A stretch of 64,000 bases of DNA from an uncultured Lachnospiraceae bacterium (GTDB lineage Bacteria; Bacillota; Clostridia; Lachnospirales; Lachnospiraceae). Numbering within the stretch: the stretch's first letter is position 1; each line of letters begins with the position of its first letter. Location of the stretch: assembly GCA_947165025.1 (NCBI GenBank), contig CAMUYQ010000002.1, positions 248,001 through 312,000 of the forward strand, read 5' to 3'. Shown here piece by piece: positions 35,606 through 47,183 of this stretch. Below the pieces are notes generated by a model. The model was not told the origin of the DNA, ran no database searches, and saw only the letters and a program-made list of their open reading frames with translations. The position numbers and the translations under genes are program-made.

Positions 35606-36199
35606 ATGAGAAAAGGTGAAAGAAGGAAGCTTGAACTGCTGCAGATCGCGTACCGTATGTTCCTGTCAAAAGGATATGAGAACACGAGCGTTGACGATAT
35701 CATCGAAGCAGCGGGCATAGCGAAGGGAACGTACTATTACTATTTTGAGAGTAAGGAACAGACTCTTGAAGAAGTGATAGACATGATGCTCGATCACGAA
35801 GAGGAAAAGGCAAGAGAAGTCATTGCATCGGTTATTCCTGTTGCTCATAAAGTGGTCGGTGTCATCGCATCATTCCGTCCGGACACAAGCGAAGCACCTA
35901 TCAAGGAAGCGCTTCATGAGACGGAAAACATCATCATGCACGAGAAGATACGGAGCAAACTTATCGCCCGTATCGTTCCGCTTCTTACCGAAGTCGGAAA
36001 GCAGGGCGTTACCGAAGGACTGTTTGAGTGTGATGACATCCCTGAAAGAGTCAAGGAGATAGTGATCCTTTCCAATGAACTGTTTGACGGCCCGGTCTAT
36101 ACCGAAACCGAAGTAAAAGTATTCATCGACACGATCGAGCGGATCCTGTACGCACAACCCGGCTCGATGGGATTTATAGCACAGTTGCTGAAAGATTAA
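35606..36199 (+). CDS. TetR/AcrR-family repressor
   Basis: 197 residues. The N-terminal helix-turn-helix is standard: TSVDDIIEAAGIAKGTYYYY then FESKEQTL. The C-terminal ligand domain is not assignable. GGAGG lies 7 bases before the ATG at 35606. It probably binds the two TCGAC repeats around its own promoter and controls the CPBP and MFS genes behind it; inducer unknown, perhaps a toxic compound exported by the MFS protein. Confidence 0.92.
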   Translation: MRKGERRKLELLQIAYRMFLSKGYENTSVDDIIEAAGIAKGTYYYYFESKEQTLEEVIDMMLDHEEEKAREVIASVIPVAHKVVGVIASFRPDTSEAPIKEALHETENIIMHEKIRSKLIARIVPLLTEVGKQGVTEGLFECDDIPERVKEIVILSNELFDGPVYTETEVKVFIDTIERILYAQPGSMGFIAQLLKD

Positions 36200-36209
36200 G
36201 GAGGTTAAA

Positions 36210-37097
36210 ATGGAACATTATACTTACAGACCGGTAAGATTTTATCTGACGGTATTTGGTTTTACATGGGGATTCTGGATCATCTCACTTCTGTTCAAAA
36301 ATACGGCGCTCATGTTTGTCACGATGCTGCTTGGGCTGATCGCACCGTCGGCGATCGCAGTCGTAACAATACTGACTTCAAAGAACAGGATGCTGAAGGA
36401 AGATCTGAAGAGAAAGCTTATCGGATGTTATCGGATAAGACCGTTATATATTTTTATCGCCGTAGCGATATTCGGTGTTGCTGTTGCCGCTTCTATCGGT
36501 ATATCGGTGCTCTTCTTTGGCGGGTCACCCGATCAGTTTTCTTTTACCGAGGATTTCTCGTTCTCAATAGGCGGAACATCGGCACTTCTTACAATACTGC
36601 TCGCATCTGTCATTGAGGAGGTGGCGTGGAGAGGATACGGAGAAGACGCGGTCGGACAGTATCACACATGGTTTACCGAATCGATCATATTTGCATCAAT
36701 ATGGGCATGCTGGCACCTGCCGCTGTTCCTGATCCCGGGAACTTATCAATACACACTTACGGAACTTGGCCCGAAATATATAATCAATTTCCTTGTGAGT
36801 ACGTTACCTATTGATTTTATCCAGACATGGCTGTATGTGAAGAACAGAAGAAGCATGCTCGCAACGATCATTTTCCATCTGTTCATAAACATATTCCAGG
36901 AAAAGATCGCAATGACACCGGAAACAAAGATCATAGAGACGGGTGTTTTCTGTGTTGCAGCGGCAATAATAGTCATTTTCAACAAAGATATGTTCTTTGA
37001 CAGGAAACATATCGGAAGACTTCTTGAAATGCAGTATGAGGAGGATAATCGTAATGAAGACAAACTTCAAAAAGTTTCTGCTGCTGTGGAGCGGTGA
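36210..37097 (+). CDS. CPBP-family intramembrane metalloprotease
   Basis: 295 residues with about eight hydrophobic segments. The motif EEVAWRGYGED (~135), the WHLPLF histidine (~170) and the HLFINIF histidine/asparagine (~222) match the CAAX-protease/Abi active site. The WRGY variant is common in the group that includes bacteriocin self-immunity proteins. It begins 10 bases after tetR, with AGGAGG. The MFS gene starts 44 bases before its stop. Confidence 0.86.
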   Translation: MEHYTYRPVRFYLTVFGFTWGFWIISLLFKNTALMFVTMLLGLIAPSAIAVVTILTSKNRMLKEDLKRKLIGCYRIRPLYIFIAVAIFGVAVAASIGISVLFFGGSPDQFSFTEDFSFSIGGTSALLTILLASVIEEVAWRGYGEDAVGQYHTWFTESIIFASIWACWHLPLFLIPGTYQYTLTELGPKYIINFLVSTLPIDFIQTWLYVKNRRSMLATIIFHLFINIFQEKIAMTPETKIIETGVFCVAAAIIVIFNKDMFFDRKHIGRLLEMQYEEDNRNEDKLQKVSAAVER

Positions 37098-38295
37098 GCT
37101 TATATCCTCCATCGGAGGAGGGCTTACAAGCTTCGGACTCGGAGTATATGTTTTCAACACGACAGGAAGCGCCGCGGGGATGGCTATGGTCACTCTGTTC
37201 GGATTCTTACCCACATTTCTTCTCGGGATCCCTGCGGGAGTTCTGGCGGACAGGTATGACAGACGCCTGCTCATGATGATAGGTGACGGATTCTCGGCTA
37301 TCGGAGTGATATATATACTTATATCGATGATAAGGGGAGAAGCAGGACTTTTCCCAATATGCATCGGAGTGTTGATAAGCGCAGTGTTCTCGGCACTTCT
37401 GGAACCTTCATACAGGGCAACGATAACGGATATACTTACCGAAGAAGAATACTCGAAGGCAGGCGGCCTTGTGTCGCTTGCCGGGAGTGCAAGATACCTG
37501 ATCTCGCCGCTTATCGCAGGATTCCTTCTTACGGTCAGCGATGTGAAACTTCTTCTTATCATTGACATATGTACATTCTTCCTGACTGTCATCTGCGTTG
37601 CCGTAGTAAGAGGATCGATAGATGCAAAACCGGTTAATGAGAATGAACCGTTTATGAAGAGCCTTTCAGAAGGCTGGCATGTGATCACCGAAAAGAAAGG
37701 TGTACTCGTACTTGTTATCGTATCATCATTGATAACACTGTTTATGGGGATGTTTCAGATACTTGCCGAGCCGTTCATCTTATCTTCATATGATGCGGCA
37801 ACACTCGGTGTCGCGGAAACGATATGTGCGAGCGGTATGCTCGTGACAGCGCTCTACCTTGGGATCAGAGGGATAAAAAAAGGATTTTCAAAAAAGCTGG
37901 CGGTTGCGCTCATGCTTGCAGGGGTGTTCATATTTTTCTTTGGGTTTTCGGAAAACATCATCCTCATATGCTGTTTCGGATTTCTGTTCTTTGCGGCGCT
38001 CCCGGTAGCTAACAACTGTCTTGATTATCTTGTCAGGACAAACATCCCGTCGGAGGTACAGGGCAGGGCATGGGGACTGATCGGATTCATATCCCAGCTC
38101 GGATATGTATTTGCTTATGGACTGTCAGGTGTGGCTGCAGATGCCACGGGGCGTCTGACCTCAACCGGAGTGGGACATGGCTCGGCTCTTGTGATCATGT
38201 TCGCCGGAGTACTGCTCGTTCTCGTTGCGGGATGCATGCTGCCGATGAAAAGCATACATTCTCTTGAGAATGATCATAGTCCTGAATATGTGTGA
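37054..38295 (+). CDS. MFS efflux transporter (MFS_3/EntS-like)
   Basis: 413 residues with about 12 hydrophobic segments. The opening LWSGELISSIGGGLTSF and the loop GVLADRYDRR are typical of the MFS drug/siderophore exporter group. The ATG at 37054 follows GAGGAG inside the end of the CPBP gene; a longer frame from 36997 is not supported. As the last gene of the tetR operon it is likely an inducible efflux pump. A terminator follows. Confidence 0.88.
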   Translation: MKTNFKKFLLLWSGELISSIGGGLTSFGLGVYVFNTTGSAAGMAMVTLFGFLPTFLLGIPAGVLADRYDRRLLMMIGDGFSAIGVIYILISMIRGEAGLFPICIGVLISAVFSALLEPSYRATITDILTEEEYSKAGGLVSLAGSARYLISPLIAGFLLTVSDVKLLLIIDICTFFLTVICVAVVRGSIDAKPVNENEPFMKSLSEGWHVITEKKGVLVLVIVSSLITLFMGMFQILAEPFILSSYDAATLGVAETICASGMLVTALYLGIRGIKKGFSKKLAVALMLAGVFIFFFGFSENIILICCFGFLFFAALPVANNCLDYLVRTNIPSEVQGRAWGLIGFISQLGYVFAYGLSGVAADATGRLTSTGVGHGSALVIMFAGVLLVLVAGCMLPMKSIHSLENDHSPEYV

Positions 38296-38308
38296 CAAGG
38301 GTATTGAG

Positions 38309-38341
38309 GGAGACATTTCTTAAATAGAATGTCTCCTTTTT
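38309..38341 (+). terminator. Intrinsic terminator after the tetR operon
   Basis: GGAGACATT (38309-38317) pairs with AATGTCTCC (38328-38336) around a short AT-rich loop, and TTTTT follows at once. Confidence 0.9.
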
Positions 38342-38537
38342 GATTGCGTTAGAATATCCGTTCGACCGCTCGCAAGTTTCAATAAATAACGCTACAAAAT
38401 AGGCGGTTTATGTGTTAAATTATGCTTTGGACGTACCGTTCTGTTCGTGTAGTATCGTCCTGTTGAAAAAATGGTTTTAGGTGACTTTCGATTTGCCGGT
38501 TGAGAGTTAACACTTTCAGAAGTCACCCGGAGGATAT
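38342..38537 (+). other. uvrB upstream region with a stem enclosing the leader end
   Basis: This 196-base region has no gene. Its end folds: GGTGACTT (38480-38487) pairs with AAGTCACC (38520-38527), enclosing a smaller hairpin GAGAGT-TAAC-ACTTTC. The uvrB ribosome site CGGAGG starts directly after the outer stem, so the fold could affect translation. I looked for a Gram-positive LexA box (CGAAC-N4-GTTCG type) and did not find one. No confident promoter assigned. Confidence 0.45.
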
Positions 38538-40586
38538 ATGGAAAATCAAGGACATTCGCAATCCGCTTCGCTACTTGCTCATGAAAACATGCCCGCATAT
38601 GGCGGTCATGTTTTCAAATTACACTCGGATTATAAGCCCACAGGCGACCAGCCGCAGGCCATAAAGGAATTAGTTGAGGGTTTCAAAGCGGGCAACCAGT
38701 TTGAAACCCTGCTTGGCGTTACCGGATCGGGAAAAACGTTCACGATGGCGAATGTCATTGCACAGCTGCAGAAGCCAACGCTCATAATCAGTCATAATAA
38801 GACTCTTGCGGGACAGCTGTACTCTGAGATGAAGGAATTCTTCCCGAACAACGCAGTGGAGTATTTTGTGTCCTACTACGATTATTACCAGCCTGAGGCC
38901 TATATCCCCTCGTCGGATACGTATATCGAGAAGGACTCGTCGATAAACGATGAGATAGATAAGCTCAGGCTGTCCGCGACAACATCTCTTTCGGAGAGAA
39001 GGGATGTGATCGTTGTTGCGTCCGTTTCGTGTATTTACGGCATCGGCTCTCCGTCGGATTACCAGAACATGTGTGTCTCGCTCCGTCCGGGTATGGAGAA
39101 GGACAGAGATGATGTGGTAAGGGAGCTTATCGACATCAGTTATGAGCGCAACCAGATAGATTTCTCGCGAGGACGGTTCAGGGTAATGGGCGATACGGTC
39201 GAGATATTCCCTGCCTGGGAGAGCGAGTATGCCATAAGGGTTGAGTTCTTCGGAGATGAGATCGACCGTATTTCGGAGTTCGATCCGCTTACGGGAAAGG
39301 TTCACTCAACGCTTAATCATTTTGCGATATTCCCGGCATCTCATTACGTCATACCGAAGGACAAGCTTACAAGGGCTGTGTCAACGATCGAAGCGGAACT
39401 CGAGGAACAGGTAAAGTTTTTCAAGAGCGAGGATAAGCTTATAGAAGCGCAGCGTATAAACGAGAGGACGCGCTTTGACATCGAGATGCTCCAGGAGACG
39501 GGATTCTGCTCGGGAATAGAGAACTACTCGAGACATTTTGCCGGAACAAAGCCGGGAGAACCGCCGTATACGCTCATGGATTATTTCCCGGACGATTACC
39601 TGATAATCATAGACGAATCGCATATGACGATCCCGCAGCTCGGGGCGATGTATAACGGTGACCGTGCAAGGAAGACATCCCTTGTGGATTACGGCTTCAG
39701 ACTGCCTTCCGCCAGGGATAACCGTCCCTTGAACTTTACGGAGTTTGAAGGTAAAATAGACCAGATGATGTTCGTGTCGGCAACTCCCGGGCCTTACGAG
39801 GAGGAACACGAACTGCTTCGCACCGAACAGATAATCCGTCCGACCGGACTTCTTGATCCGAAGGTTGATGTCAGGCCGACCAAAGGCCAGATCGATGACC
39901 TCATCGGTGAGATCCGCAAGGTTGTCGGTGAAGGCAACAAGATTCTTGTGACAACGCTCACAAAGAAGATGGCCGAGGACCTGACGGCATACATGAAGGA
40001 TGTCGGCATCCGCGTCAGATATCTGCATTCGGATATTGATACGTTTGAAAGAGCGAAGATCATACGCGACATGCGTCTTGATATATTCGATGTTCTTGTC
40101 GGGATCAACCTGTTAAGAGAGGGTCTTGATATTCCGGAGATCGGTCTTGTGGCGATCCTCGATGCAGACAAGGAAGGATTTTTAAGATCGAGGACATCCC
40201 TCATACAGACGATAGGAAGAGCCGCCAGAAACAGTGAAGGCAGGATCGTCATGTATGCAGATACGATGACGGATTCTATGAGGGAAGCGATCGACGAGAC
40301 CGAGAGACGTCGCAGGATCCAGGACGAATACAATAAGGAAAACGGCATAACACCGACAACGATCAGAAAGGCCGTCCGCGATCTTATAAGCATACATAAG
40401 GAGATCGCAAAGGAAGAAGCCGGATTTGCCAAGGATCCCGAATCCATGGATGAGAAGGAACTGAAGAAGCTCATCGCGGATGTTGAAAAGGGAATGAAGA
40501 GAGCAGCAGCCGAACTTGATTTTGAGACCGCGGCTCAGCTCAGAGATAAGATGATAGAGCTGAAGAAGCATTTGGAGGATATGTAA
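38538..40586 (+). CDS. uvrB: Excinuclease ABC subunit B
   Basis: Damage-verifying helicase-like subunit of nucleotide excision repair, 682 residues. Walker A GVTGSGKT (~58-65), the beta-hairpin [12 protein letters not shown] (~112), helicase motifs ([29 protein letters not shown]) and a C-terminal UVR motif ([12 protein letters not shown]) are all present. An N-terminal extension of ~25 residues precedes the usual start. CGGAGG lies before the ATG. Its partner uvrA is 3.7 kb downstream, beyond three envelope genes. Confidence 0.97.
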   Translation: MENQGHSQSASLLAHENMPAYGGHVFKLHSDYKPTGDQPQAIKELVEGFKAGNQFETLLGVTGSGKTFTMANVIAQLQKPTLIISHNKTLAGQLYSEMKEFFPNNAVEYFVSYYDYYQPEAYIPSSDTYIEKDSSINDEIDKLRLSATTSLSERRDVIVVASVSCIYGIGSPSDYQNMCVSLRPGMEKDRDDVVRELIDISYERNQIDFSRGRFRVMGDTVEIFPAWESEYAIRVEFFGDEIDRISEFDPLTGKVHSTLNHFAIFPASHYVIPKDKLTRAVSTIEAELEEQVKFFKSEDKLIEAQRINERTRFDIEMLQETGFCSGIENYSRHFAGTKPGEPPYTLMDYFPDDYLIIIDESHMTIPQLGAMYNGDRARKTSLVDYGFRLPSARDNRPLNFTEFEGKIDQMMFVSATPGPYEEEHELLRTEQIIRPTGLLDPKVDVRPTKGQIDDLIGEIRKVVGEGNKILVTTLTKKMAEDLTAYMKDVGIRVRYLHSDIDTFERAKIIRDMRLDIFDVLVGINLLREGLDIPEIGLVAILDADKEGFLRSRTSLIQTIGRAARNSEGRIVMYADTMTDSMREAIDETERRRRIQDEYNKENGITPTTIRKAVRDLISIHKEIAKEEAGFAKDPESMDEKELKKLIADVEKGMKRAAAELDFETAAQLRDKMIELKKHLEDM

Positions 40587-41348
40587 TTGGGCAGGATTTC
40601 CATTGTTGTTCCGACATATAATGAATCTGAAAATGTCGGTAATCTGGTCAACCAGATAGACTACGCCCTTCGCGGGATAGATTACGAGGTCATATTTGTC
40701 GATGATTCTACGGATGATACACCGCAGGCGATCGAAAAGGTCATCGCTGAAAACCCCAAAGTCAGAATGGAACACAGAGAGACCGAAAAGGGGCTTGCAA
40801 CAGCTGTGCTCAAAGGATTTTCGCTTGCCGGCGGAGATTACATAGCGGTAATGGATGCGGATCTTCAGCATCCTCCCGCAATACTTCGGAGTATGTATGC
40901 CGTGATGGAAACGGGTGTGGACTTCTGTGTTCCGTCGCGTTTCATTCCCGGAGGAAGTGACGGCGGGCTCGGTCCGTACCGTAAGCTTGTGTCCGGCGTT
41001 GCAAGATATATCGGAAAGATAGCACTTCCTTCGCTCAGAAAGATCACGGATCCTACGAGCGGACTGTTCATGTTCAGACGTTCGGTGATAGAAGGTGCCG
41101 ATCTTCAGCCGATAGGTTGGAAGATAATGGTAGAGGTCCTTGCGATGGGAACTTATAAAAGCGTTGTCGAGATCCCGTACAAGTTCCAGGCAAGACCGGC
41201 GGGAGAATCAAAGCTTTCGTCAAAGGTTACGATAGAGTATTTAAAACAGGTTGCTCAGCTTATGAAAAGAGGCAGGAAACAGACCGGGGTTACGGTCACG
41301 AGATGGTCTGCCGAAAAGCTGAAGAATGAATTGGAAAAGATCAGGTAA
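40587..41348 (+). CDS. GT2 glycosyltransferase, DPM1-like polyprenol-phosphate sugar synthase
   Basis: 253 residues. The start codon is TTG directly after the uvrB stop; GGAGG at the end of uvrB is placed 9 bases before it, and translation opens MGRISIVVPTYNESENV. GT-A fold motifs: FVDDSTDDT (~39), MDADLQHPP (~89) and the DPTSGLFMFRR region. No membrane helices, like DPM1 itself. It probably makes a polyprenyl-phosphate hexose used by GT-C enzymes. Overlaps the MBOAT gene by one base. Confidence 0.86.
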   Translation: MGRISIVVPTYNESENVGNLVNQIDYALRGIDYEVIFVDDSTDDTPQAIEKVIAENPKVRMEHRETEKGLATAVLKGFSLAGGDYIAVMDADLQHPPAILRSMYAVMETGVDFCVPSRFIPGGSDGGLGPYRKLVSGVARYIGKIALPSLRKITDPTSGLFMFRRSVIEGADLQPIGWKIMVEVLAMGTYKSVVEIPYKFQARPAGESKLSSKVTIEYLKQVAQLMKRGRKQTGVTVTRWSAEKLKNELEKIR

Positions 41349-42802
41349 TGGTATTCAGTTCCGTTATATTCCTTTGTATTTTTCTGCCCGTGGTACTTGC
41401 GGGCTGTTATATACTGCCTAAAAAGGCGCGCGGCATCTGGCTTCTTGTCGCGAGCCTTGGTTTTTATGCGTGCGGCGGTCCGAAGCATCTCATATATCTG
41501 ATCGCTTCGATAGTGTTCAACTATATTGCAGGTATCGTGATCGCAGATCTTTCCGACAGGAAATACCAAAAAGTGGCACTCGTTGCAGCCGTTATCGTCA
41601 ATGTCGGTTCTCTTGTGTATTTCAAATATACAGGCCTTCTTGTGGAAACATATAACGGCCTGCTCAAAAAAACGGTTGAGATCCCGGAGATAGTCCTGCC
41701 GCTCGGCATTTCGTTTTATACATTCCAGTGCATGTCATATATCATAGACGTTTACCGCGCCTCATCGGATGGCGGGGTAAATACCGTTGTTACAAAAGAC
41801 CCGGTAAAGTTTGCGCTTTATATCACATTCTTTCCGCAACTCCTGCAGGGCCCCATCATAAGATTTTCGGATGTAAAGGATGCGCTTGATTTTCCGCCTG
41901 TTGCGGCCGACGGATTTGTAAAGGGTATCGAGAGATTCATAGTCGGTCTTGCCAAGAAGGCTGTTATCGCCAATACGATAGGAGAAGTTGCCGACCGTAT
42001 ATTTGAGATCGACACGGCATTTCTGTCAACGGGTGTGGCCTGGCTCGGTGCGATACTGTATACGCTTCAGATCTATTTTGATTTCTGCGGATACACCGAT
42101 ATGGCGATAGGTCTCGGAAAGATGTTCGGTTTTGATATAGCCGAGAACTTCAACTATCCGTACATTTCAAAGTCGATAACGGAGTTCTGGAGAAGATGGC
42201 ACATAACGCTCGGAAGCTGGTTCAGGGATTATCTGTACATCCCTCTCGGCGGTAACAGAAAAGGAAATGTTTACGTTAATCTTCTGATCGTTTTTCTGGC
42301 GACGGGAATATGGCACGGTGCGGCATGGGGATTCCTTGTATGGGGTCTGTGGCACGGCCTGTTCATGCTGACAGAACGCGCTCTTAAAGGAAAGAGAGCG
42401 CCTTTTAAGCTGCCTGCATTTATATCGGGTACGTTCAAATGGGGTTATACGATGATGGCCGTGACACTCGGATGGGTGCTGTTCAAGATAGAGGATCTTG
42501 CCGAGGCACTGTCGTATATCAGAGTCATGTTTCATCTTGAAAATCATACCTATAATGCGTTCTCACTCGGATTTTTCCTGGATGCGCGCATGGCATTCTT
42601 CCTTGTTGTCGCCGTTATCGCATGCATACCGTGGGCACAGATACTTCCCAGATTTTTTGCGGCATACATTGCCGAATTTGCCGACAGCAACAAGACGGCT
42701 CCGAGGATCGCAAGACATGTATGCCTGATCCTCCTGCTTGTCATAAGCTTTATATTTATAGTCAACACAACGTATTCACCGTTTATTTATTTCCAGTTCT
42801 GA
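41348..42802 (+). CDS. MBOAT-family O-acyltransferase (AlgI/DltB-like)
   Basis: 484 residues, about ten or eleven membrane segments. The catalytic histidine is in ATGIWHGAAWGFLVWGLWHG (~318), with SITEFWRRWHITLGSW (~277) before it as in AlgI, DltB and PatA. It passes acyl groups across the membrane to a partner that acetylates a surface polymer. The following DHHW-type gene is the expected partner. Confidence 0.92.
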   Translation: MVFSSVIFLCIFLPVVLAGCYILPKKARGIWLLVASLGFYACGGPKHLIYLIASIVFNYIAGIVIADLSDRKYQKVALVAAVIVNVGSLVYFKYTGLLVETYNGLLKKTVEIPEIVLPLGISFYTFQCMSYIIDVYRASSDGGVNTVVTKDPVKFALYITFFPQLLQGPIIRFSDVKDALDFPPVAADGFVKGIERFIVGLAKKAVIANTIGEVADRIFEIDTAFLSTGVAWLGAILYTLQIYFDFCGYTDMAIGLGKMFGFDIAENFNYPYISKSITEFWRRWHITLGSWFRDYLYIPLGGNRKGNVYVNLLIVFLATGIWHGAAWGFLVWGLWHGLFMLTERALKGKRAPFKLPAFISGTFKWGYTMMAVTLGWVLFKIEDLAEALSYIRVMFHLENHTYNAFSLGFFLDARMAFFLVVAVIACIPWAQILPRFFAAYIAEFADSNKTAPRIARHVCLILLLVISFIFIVNTTYSPFIYFQF

Positions 42803-42819
42803 TGGTAAGGGTATAGGTC

Positions 42820-44340
42820 GTGAAGAAGAACATCGACAAAAACAGCATACCGCAGATCGTATTCATAACCGTGTTCTGTGTCCTTCTGATACTCCCGGTC
42901 TGTTTCATGAACCTTAAAAAGAACCAGACCTCCGAGTACGAGAACAAGATGCTCGAGGAGTGGCCCGAGTTCGAATTCTCGGAAGATTTCATGAAGGGCG
43001 TTTACAACTATGTCAATGACAGGATCGGGTTCAGGGAAAGTTCGATCGCCATATATACGGAGGCAAACAATTCGCTCTTCGGAGCTATGGTCAACCCGCT
43101 CTTCATGTGGGGTGAAGACGGCCATATCTATTACAAGGACAAGGATTATATCGCGGCCTATCAGAGACTGAACACAGACAAAGAGTATATAGACTCAATG
43201 GTTTCGTTCCTTGAGAAGACCAATGAATATCTGGCATCAAAGGACATAAAGTTTCTGTACTTCGTATGCCCCGACAAGAAGACGATCTATCCGGAGTATT
43301 TCCCGAAGACGGTTCACGTAAACGAGCAGAACGAATCCGTGCTGGATTATCTTGATGAGAGAATGGCATCAACGGACGTTGAATATATCGACCCCAAGAT
43401 ATATCTTGAAGCGGCAAAGGGTAATGCGCTCCTTTACAACAAACTGTATGACGTGACCCATTGGAATGACAGGGGAGCGTTCATCGGACATGCGCTTATC
43501 GATGAGAGGATCCGTAAGTGGTTTGATGATGTCCCGCCTTTATCCGAGAGTGATTTTGATCTTAATACGGTTCACGTCGATTCGCTTGACAACGCAAAGT
43601 TTTCGATCGACGAGGACGTACCGCTTTATTCTCTTCGCGACGATATGAGCGGTGATTACACCGAGCTTCTGAAGCCTGATATGGACTGCAGTACGGACAC
43701 GTTCTATACGCACCATATTAACGAGAATGTGGAAAACAACAGAAGGCTTCTCGTGTTTACCGACAGTTATTTCCAGTCGTACCAGAAGTTTTATGACAAT
43801 CGTTTCAAAGAGGTTTATTTCGTTCACAGACAGAACAGTGATTATGTCCAGTACTTTGTCAATCTGACATTCCCCGACATGGTGATCTTCGAGACGGCAG
43901 AACGTTCGATCTCAAGCGAGATGCCCCTTACGAGTGATTTTACCGGCTATCGCTATGAGCCGCCTTATAAGGGAGACGGAGAGTATTCGGAAGATCCCGG
44001 AGTTTCGTATGATGTTATCAAAACATCGGGCGGACGGGTTGAGGATGATAAGATAATACTCGATCCTGATGATACGACTTCGATATTCAGGATCGATGCA
44101 GTGCTCAATGCTCCCGAAGAGCTGGGTACCGTTGATGTGTACGCAAAGACCGATGATGAGTGCATAGAGACCGAATACTTTAAGCTGTTTAAACAATCCG
44201 AAGAAGACGGGGTTGACTATTTCTCGCTCAGCATTCAGAGAAGGTTCATGGTGCAGTCGCAGATACAGCTTTTTGCATACAGTGAAAAGACAGGAAAGAC
44301 ATATCTTCTTGAAACATTCGAGGTAGCATACGATGGCTGA
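42820..44340 (+). CDS. DHHW-type SGNH-like protein, probable polymer O-acetylation partner
   Basis: 506 residues with one N-terminal membrane segment (~12-31) and a large outside domain. [11 protein letters not shown] (~211) is the D-x-x-HW motif of the DHHW/AlgJ/AlgX-like family, and FTDSYFQSY (~311) is the serine-block equivalent. It would accept acetyl groups from the MBOAT protein and transfer them to exopolysaccharide. Start codon GTG. The 3' end overlaps uvrA by 8 bases. Confidence 0.83.
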   Translation: MKKNIDKNSIPQIVFITVFCVLLILPVCFMNLKKNQTSEYENKMLEEWPEFEFSEDFMKGVYNYVNDRIGFRESSIAIYTEANNSLFGAMVNPLFMWGEDGHIYYKDKDYIAAYQRLNTDKEYIDSMVSFLEKTNEYLASKDIKFLYFVCPDKKTIYPEYFPKTVHVNEQNESVLDYLDERMASTDVEYIDPKIYLEAAKGNALLYNKLYDVTHWNDRGAFIGHALIDERIRKWFDDVPPLSESDFDLNTVHVDSLDNAKFSIDEDVPLYSLRDDMSGDYTELLKPDMDCSTDTFYTHHINENVENNRRLLVFTDSYFQSYQKFYDNRFKEVYFVHRQNSDYVQYFVNLTFPDMVIFETAERSISSEMPLTSDFTGYRYEPPYKGDGEYSEDPGVSYDVIKTSGGRVEDDKIILDPDDTTSIFRIDAVLNAPEELGTVDVYAKTDDECIETEYFKLFKQSEEDGVDYFSLSIQRRFMVQSQIQLFAYSEKTGKTYLLETFEVAYDG

Positions 44341-47182
44341 AGACAGATCTCCCCGTATACGGATAAGGGGCGCAAAAGAGCATAATCTCAAAGACATTGA
44401 TGTCAATATACCAAGAAACGAACTCGTAGTCCTGACCGGACTGTCCGGGTCCGGAAAATCATCCCTGGCATTTGATACGATATATGCCGAGGGACAGAGA
44501 AGGTATATGGAATCATTGTCTTCATATGCCAGACAGTTCCTCGGACAGATGGAAAAGCCGGAAGTGGATTCAATAGAAGGTCTTCCGCCGGCAATCTCGA
44601 TCGACCAGAAATCAACGAACAAAAACCCGAGATCGACAGTCGGAACGGTCACGGAAATATATGATTATTTCCGCCTCCTGTTTGCAAGGATCGGGACTCC
44701 CCACTGCCCTAACTGCGGCAAGGAGATAAAGCGCCAGAGCGTCGACCAGATGACCGATGCCGTAATGAGTCTTCCTGAAGGGACGAAGATACAGCTTCTC
44801 GCACCGGTTGTAAGAGGACGTAAAGGTGAACACTCAAAGGTGTTCGAACGTGCCGCCAGGAGCGGATATGTAAGAGTCCGCGTTGACGGAAACATGTATG
44901 AGCTTTCGGAAGAGATAAAGCTCGACAAGAACATCAAACATAACATCGAGATAATAGTTGACAGGCTTGTCGTAAAAGAGGGTATAAACAAGAGACTGAC
45001 GGATTCCATTGAGACAGTCATGCAGCTGTCTGACGGACTCGTATACGTAGATGTCATTGACGGTAAGATGCTCTCTTTCTCCCAGAATTTTTCGTGTCCC
45101 GACTGTAACATCAGTATCGATGAGATCGAGCCGAGAAGTTTTTCGTTCAACAATCCGTTCGGAGCATGTCCGGAATGTGCGGGACTCGGATACAAAATGC
45201 GTTTTGATGAGGATCTGATCATTCCCGACAAGTCGCTTTCGATAATGGAAGGTGCCATTGTCGTTCCGGGCTGGCAGTCATGTAATGACAAGAGCAGTTT
45301 TACATATGCGACGCTCGACGCCATGAGGAAGAAGTACAGGTTCAGCCTGGACACTCCGTTTGAAAAATACCCGAAAAAGGTTCATGACCTTCTCATAAAC
45401 GGAACCGATGGGGAAGTCCTCAAGGTTTCGTATAAAGGCATGAGAGGAGAGGGTGTTTACGATGTTCCGTTTGAAGGCCTCATAAAAAATGTGGAGAGAA
45501 GATACCGTGAGACCGCTTCGGAAAGCTCCAAGGCGGAGTATGAGACTTTCATGAGATTTACCCCTTGTGATGAGTGCCGCGGCATGAGGCTGAAGCCCGG
45601 TGCATTGGCTGTTACGGTAGGAGGACTTAATATCCATGAGATGACGGATATGTCGATCATTGATCTCAAGAAGTTCATCGATGATCTGAAACTTACAAAT
45701 CAGCAGGAACTGATCGGTGCGAGGATATTAAAAGAGATCAGGGCAAGGCTCGGATTCCTTGTTGAGGTAGGCCTTGATTATCTGACACTCTCAAGGGCAA
45801 CCGGATCGCTTTCGGGAGGCGAAGCGCAGAGGATAAGACTTGCAACCCAGATCGGGTCCGGGCTTGTAGGTGTGGCATATATTCTTGATGAGCCGAGTAT
45901 CGGACTTCATCAGCGTGATAACGGAAAGCTTCTCGGAGCGCTTGGAAATCTGAGGGATCTCGGAAACAGTCTTATTGTCGTCGAACATGATGAAGAGACG
46001 ATGCTTGCCGCAGACTATATCGTCGACATAGGTCCCGGAGCCGGAAGCGAAGGCGGAAAAGTCGTGGTGGCGGGAACCGTGGATGATGTCAAAAACTGTA
46101 AAGAATCGGTCACGGGACAGTATCTGCGACATGATCTGTTCATACCCGTTCCGTCAAAACGACGCAAACCGAAGAAGTTTTTGAAGATAAAAGGTGCCTG
46201 CGAGAATAACCTGAAAAATATAGACGTTGATATCCCGCTTGGAGTGTTCACATGCGTGACCGGGGTATCCGGTTCCGGAAAGAGCTCGCTCATTAATGAG
46301 ATACTGTATAAGCGGCTTGCACATGACCTTAACCGTGCAAGGACCATACCGGGAAAACACGGCAGCATCGAAGGGATAGGTGAACTGGACAAGATCATCG
46401 CGATAGACCAGTCACCGATAGGAAGAACACCGCGATCAAACCCCGCAACATATACGGGTGCATTTGACCTTATAAGAGACCTGTTCGCATCGACAAAAGA
46501 TGCGAAGGAGAGAGGGTACGCCAAGGGACGATTTTCGTTCAACGTAAAAGGCGGAAGATGCGAAGCGTGCAGCGGAGATGGTATAATAAAGATCGAGATG
46601 CATTTCCTTCCGGATGTGTATGTCCCGTGCGAAGTATGTAAGGGACAGAGATATAACAGGGAGACTCTGGAGGTCAGATACAAAGGAAAGAACATATACG
46701 ATGTTCTGGATATGACCGTGGAGGATGCGCTTCCGTTCTTTGAGAATGTCCCCTCGATAAGGCGCAAGATAGAAACGCTCAATGAGGTGGGACTGGGATA
46801 TATCAAGCTCGGACAGCCGTCAACGACTCTTTCGGGAGGCGAGGCCCAGCGTATCAAACTTGCGACGGAGCTGTCGCGAAGAAGTACGGGAAGGACGATA
46901 TACATACTTGATGAGCCTACGACGGGACTTCATTTCGCCGATGTGCACAAGCTTGTGGAGATACTGCAGAGACTGACCGAAGGCGGAAATACAGTTGTTG
47001 TCATCGAACATAATCTTGACGTTATAAAGACAGCCGATCATATAATCGATCTGGGACCGGAAGGCGGAGCCGGAGGCGGAACGGTGATCGCCACGGGTAC
47101 ACCCGAGGAGGTCGCAAAGAACAAAAGATCGTACACAGGAGCATATGTTGCCCCGCTTTTGAAAAGAGATAAGATCAGATAA
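44333..47182 (+). CDS. uvrA: Excinuclease ABC subunit A
   Basis: 949-residue damage-recognition ATPase with two ABC modules. First Walker [10 protein letters not shown] (~36), second GVSGSGKSS (~647); signatures [12 protein letters not shown] (~492) and [12 protein letters not shown] (~834); zinc motifs [11 protein letters not shown]-type, CPDC..CPEC and [13 protein letters not shown] with CEVCKGQRY. All complete. The ATG lies inside the end of the DHHW gene, so translation may be coupled to an envelope gene, which is unusual. Confidence 0.98.
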   Translation: MAEDRSPRIRIRGAKEHNLKDIDVNIPRNELVVLTGLSGSGKSSLAFDTIYAEGQRRYMESLSSYARQFLGQMEKPEVDSIEGLPPAISIDQKSTNKNPRSTVGTVTEIYDYFRLLFARIGTPHCPNCGKEIKRQSVDQMTDAVMSLPEGTKIQLLAPVVRGRKGEHSKVFERAARSGYVRVRVDGNMYELSEEIKLDKNIKHNIEIIVDRLVVKEGINKRLTDSIETVMQLSDGLVYVDVIDGKMLSFSQNFSCPDCNISIDEIEPRSFSFNNPFGACPECAGLGYKMRFDEDLIIPDKSLSIMEGAIVVPGWQSCNDKSSFTYATLDAMRKKYRFSLDTPFEKYPKKVHDLLINGTDGEVLKVSYKGMRGEGVYDVPFEGLIKNVERRYRETASESSKAEYETFMRFTPCDECRGMRLKPGALAVTVGGLNIHEMTDMSIIDLKKFIDDLKLTNQQELIGARILKEIRARLGFLVEVGLDYLTLSRATGSLSGGEAQRIRLATQIGSGLVGVAYILDEPSIGLHQRDNGKLLGALGNLRDLGNSLIVVEHDEETMLAADYIVDIGPGAGSEGGKVVVAGTVDDVKNCKESVTGQYLRHDLFIPVPSKRRKPKKFLKIKGACENNLKNIDVDIPLGVFTCVTGVSGSGKSSLINEILYKRLAHDLNRARTIPGKHGSIEGIGELDKIIAIDQSPIGRTPRSNPATYTGAFDLIRDLFASTKDAKERGYAKGRFSFNVKGGRCEACSGDGIIKIEMHFLPDVYVPCEVCKGQRYNRETLEVRYKGKNIYDVLDMTVEDALPFFENVPSIRRKIETLNEVGLGYIKLGQPSTTLSGGEAQRIKLATELSRRSTGRTIYILDEPTTGLHFADVHKLVEILQRLTEGGNTVVVIEHNLDVIKTADHIIDLGPEGGAGGGTVIATGTPEEVAKNKRSYTGAYVAPLLKRDKIR

Positions 47183-47183
47183 C

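Noticed and set aside
38342-38537. SOS (LexA) box upstream of uvrB
   Set aside because: No match to CGAAC-N4-GTTCG; GTTCG and CGTTC strings occur but not as a dyad.
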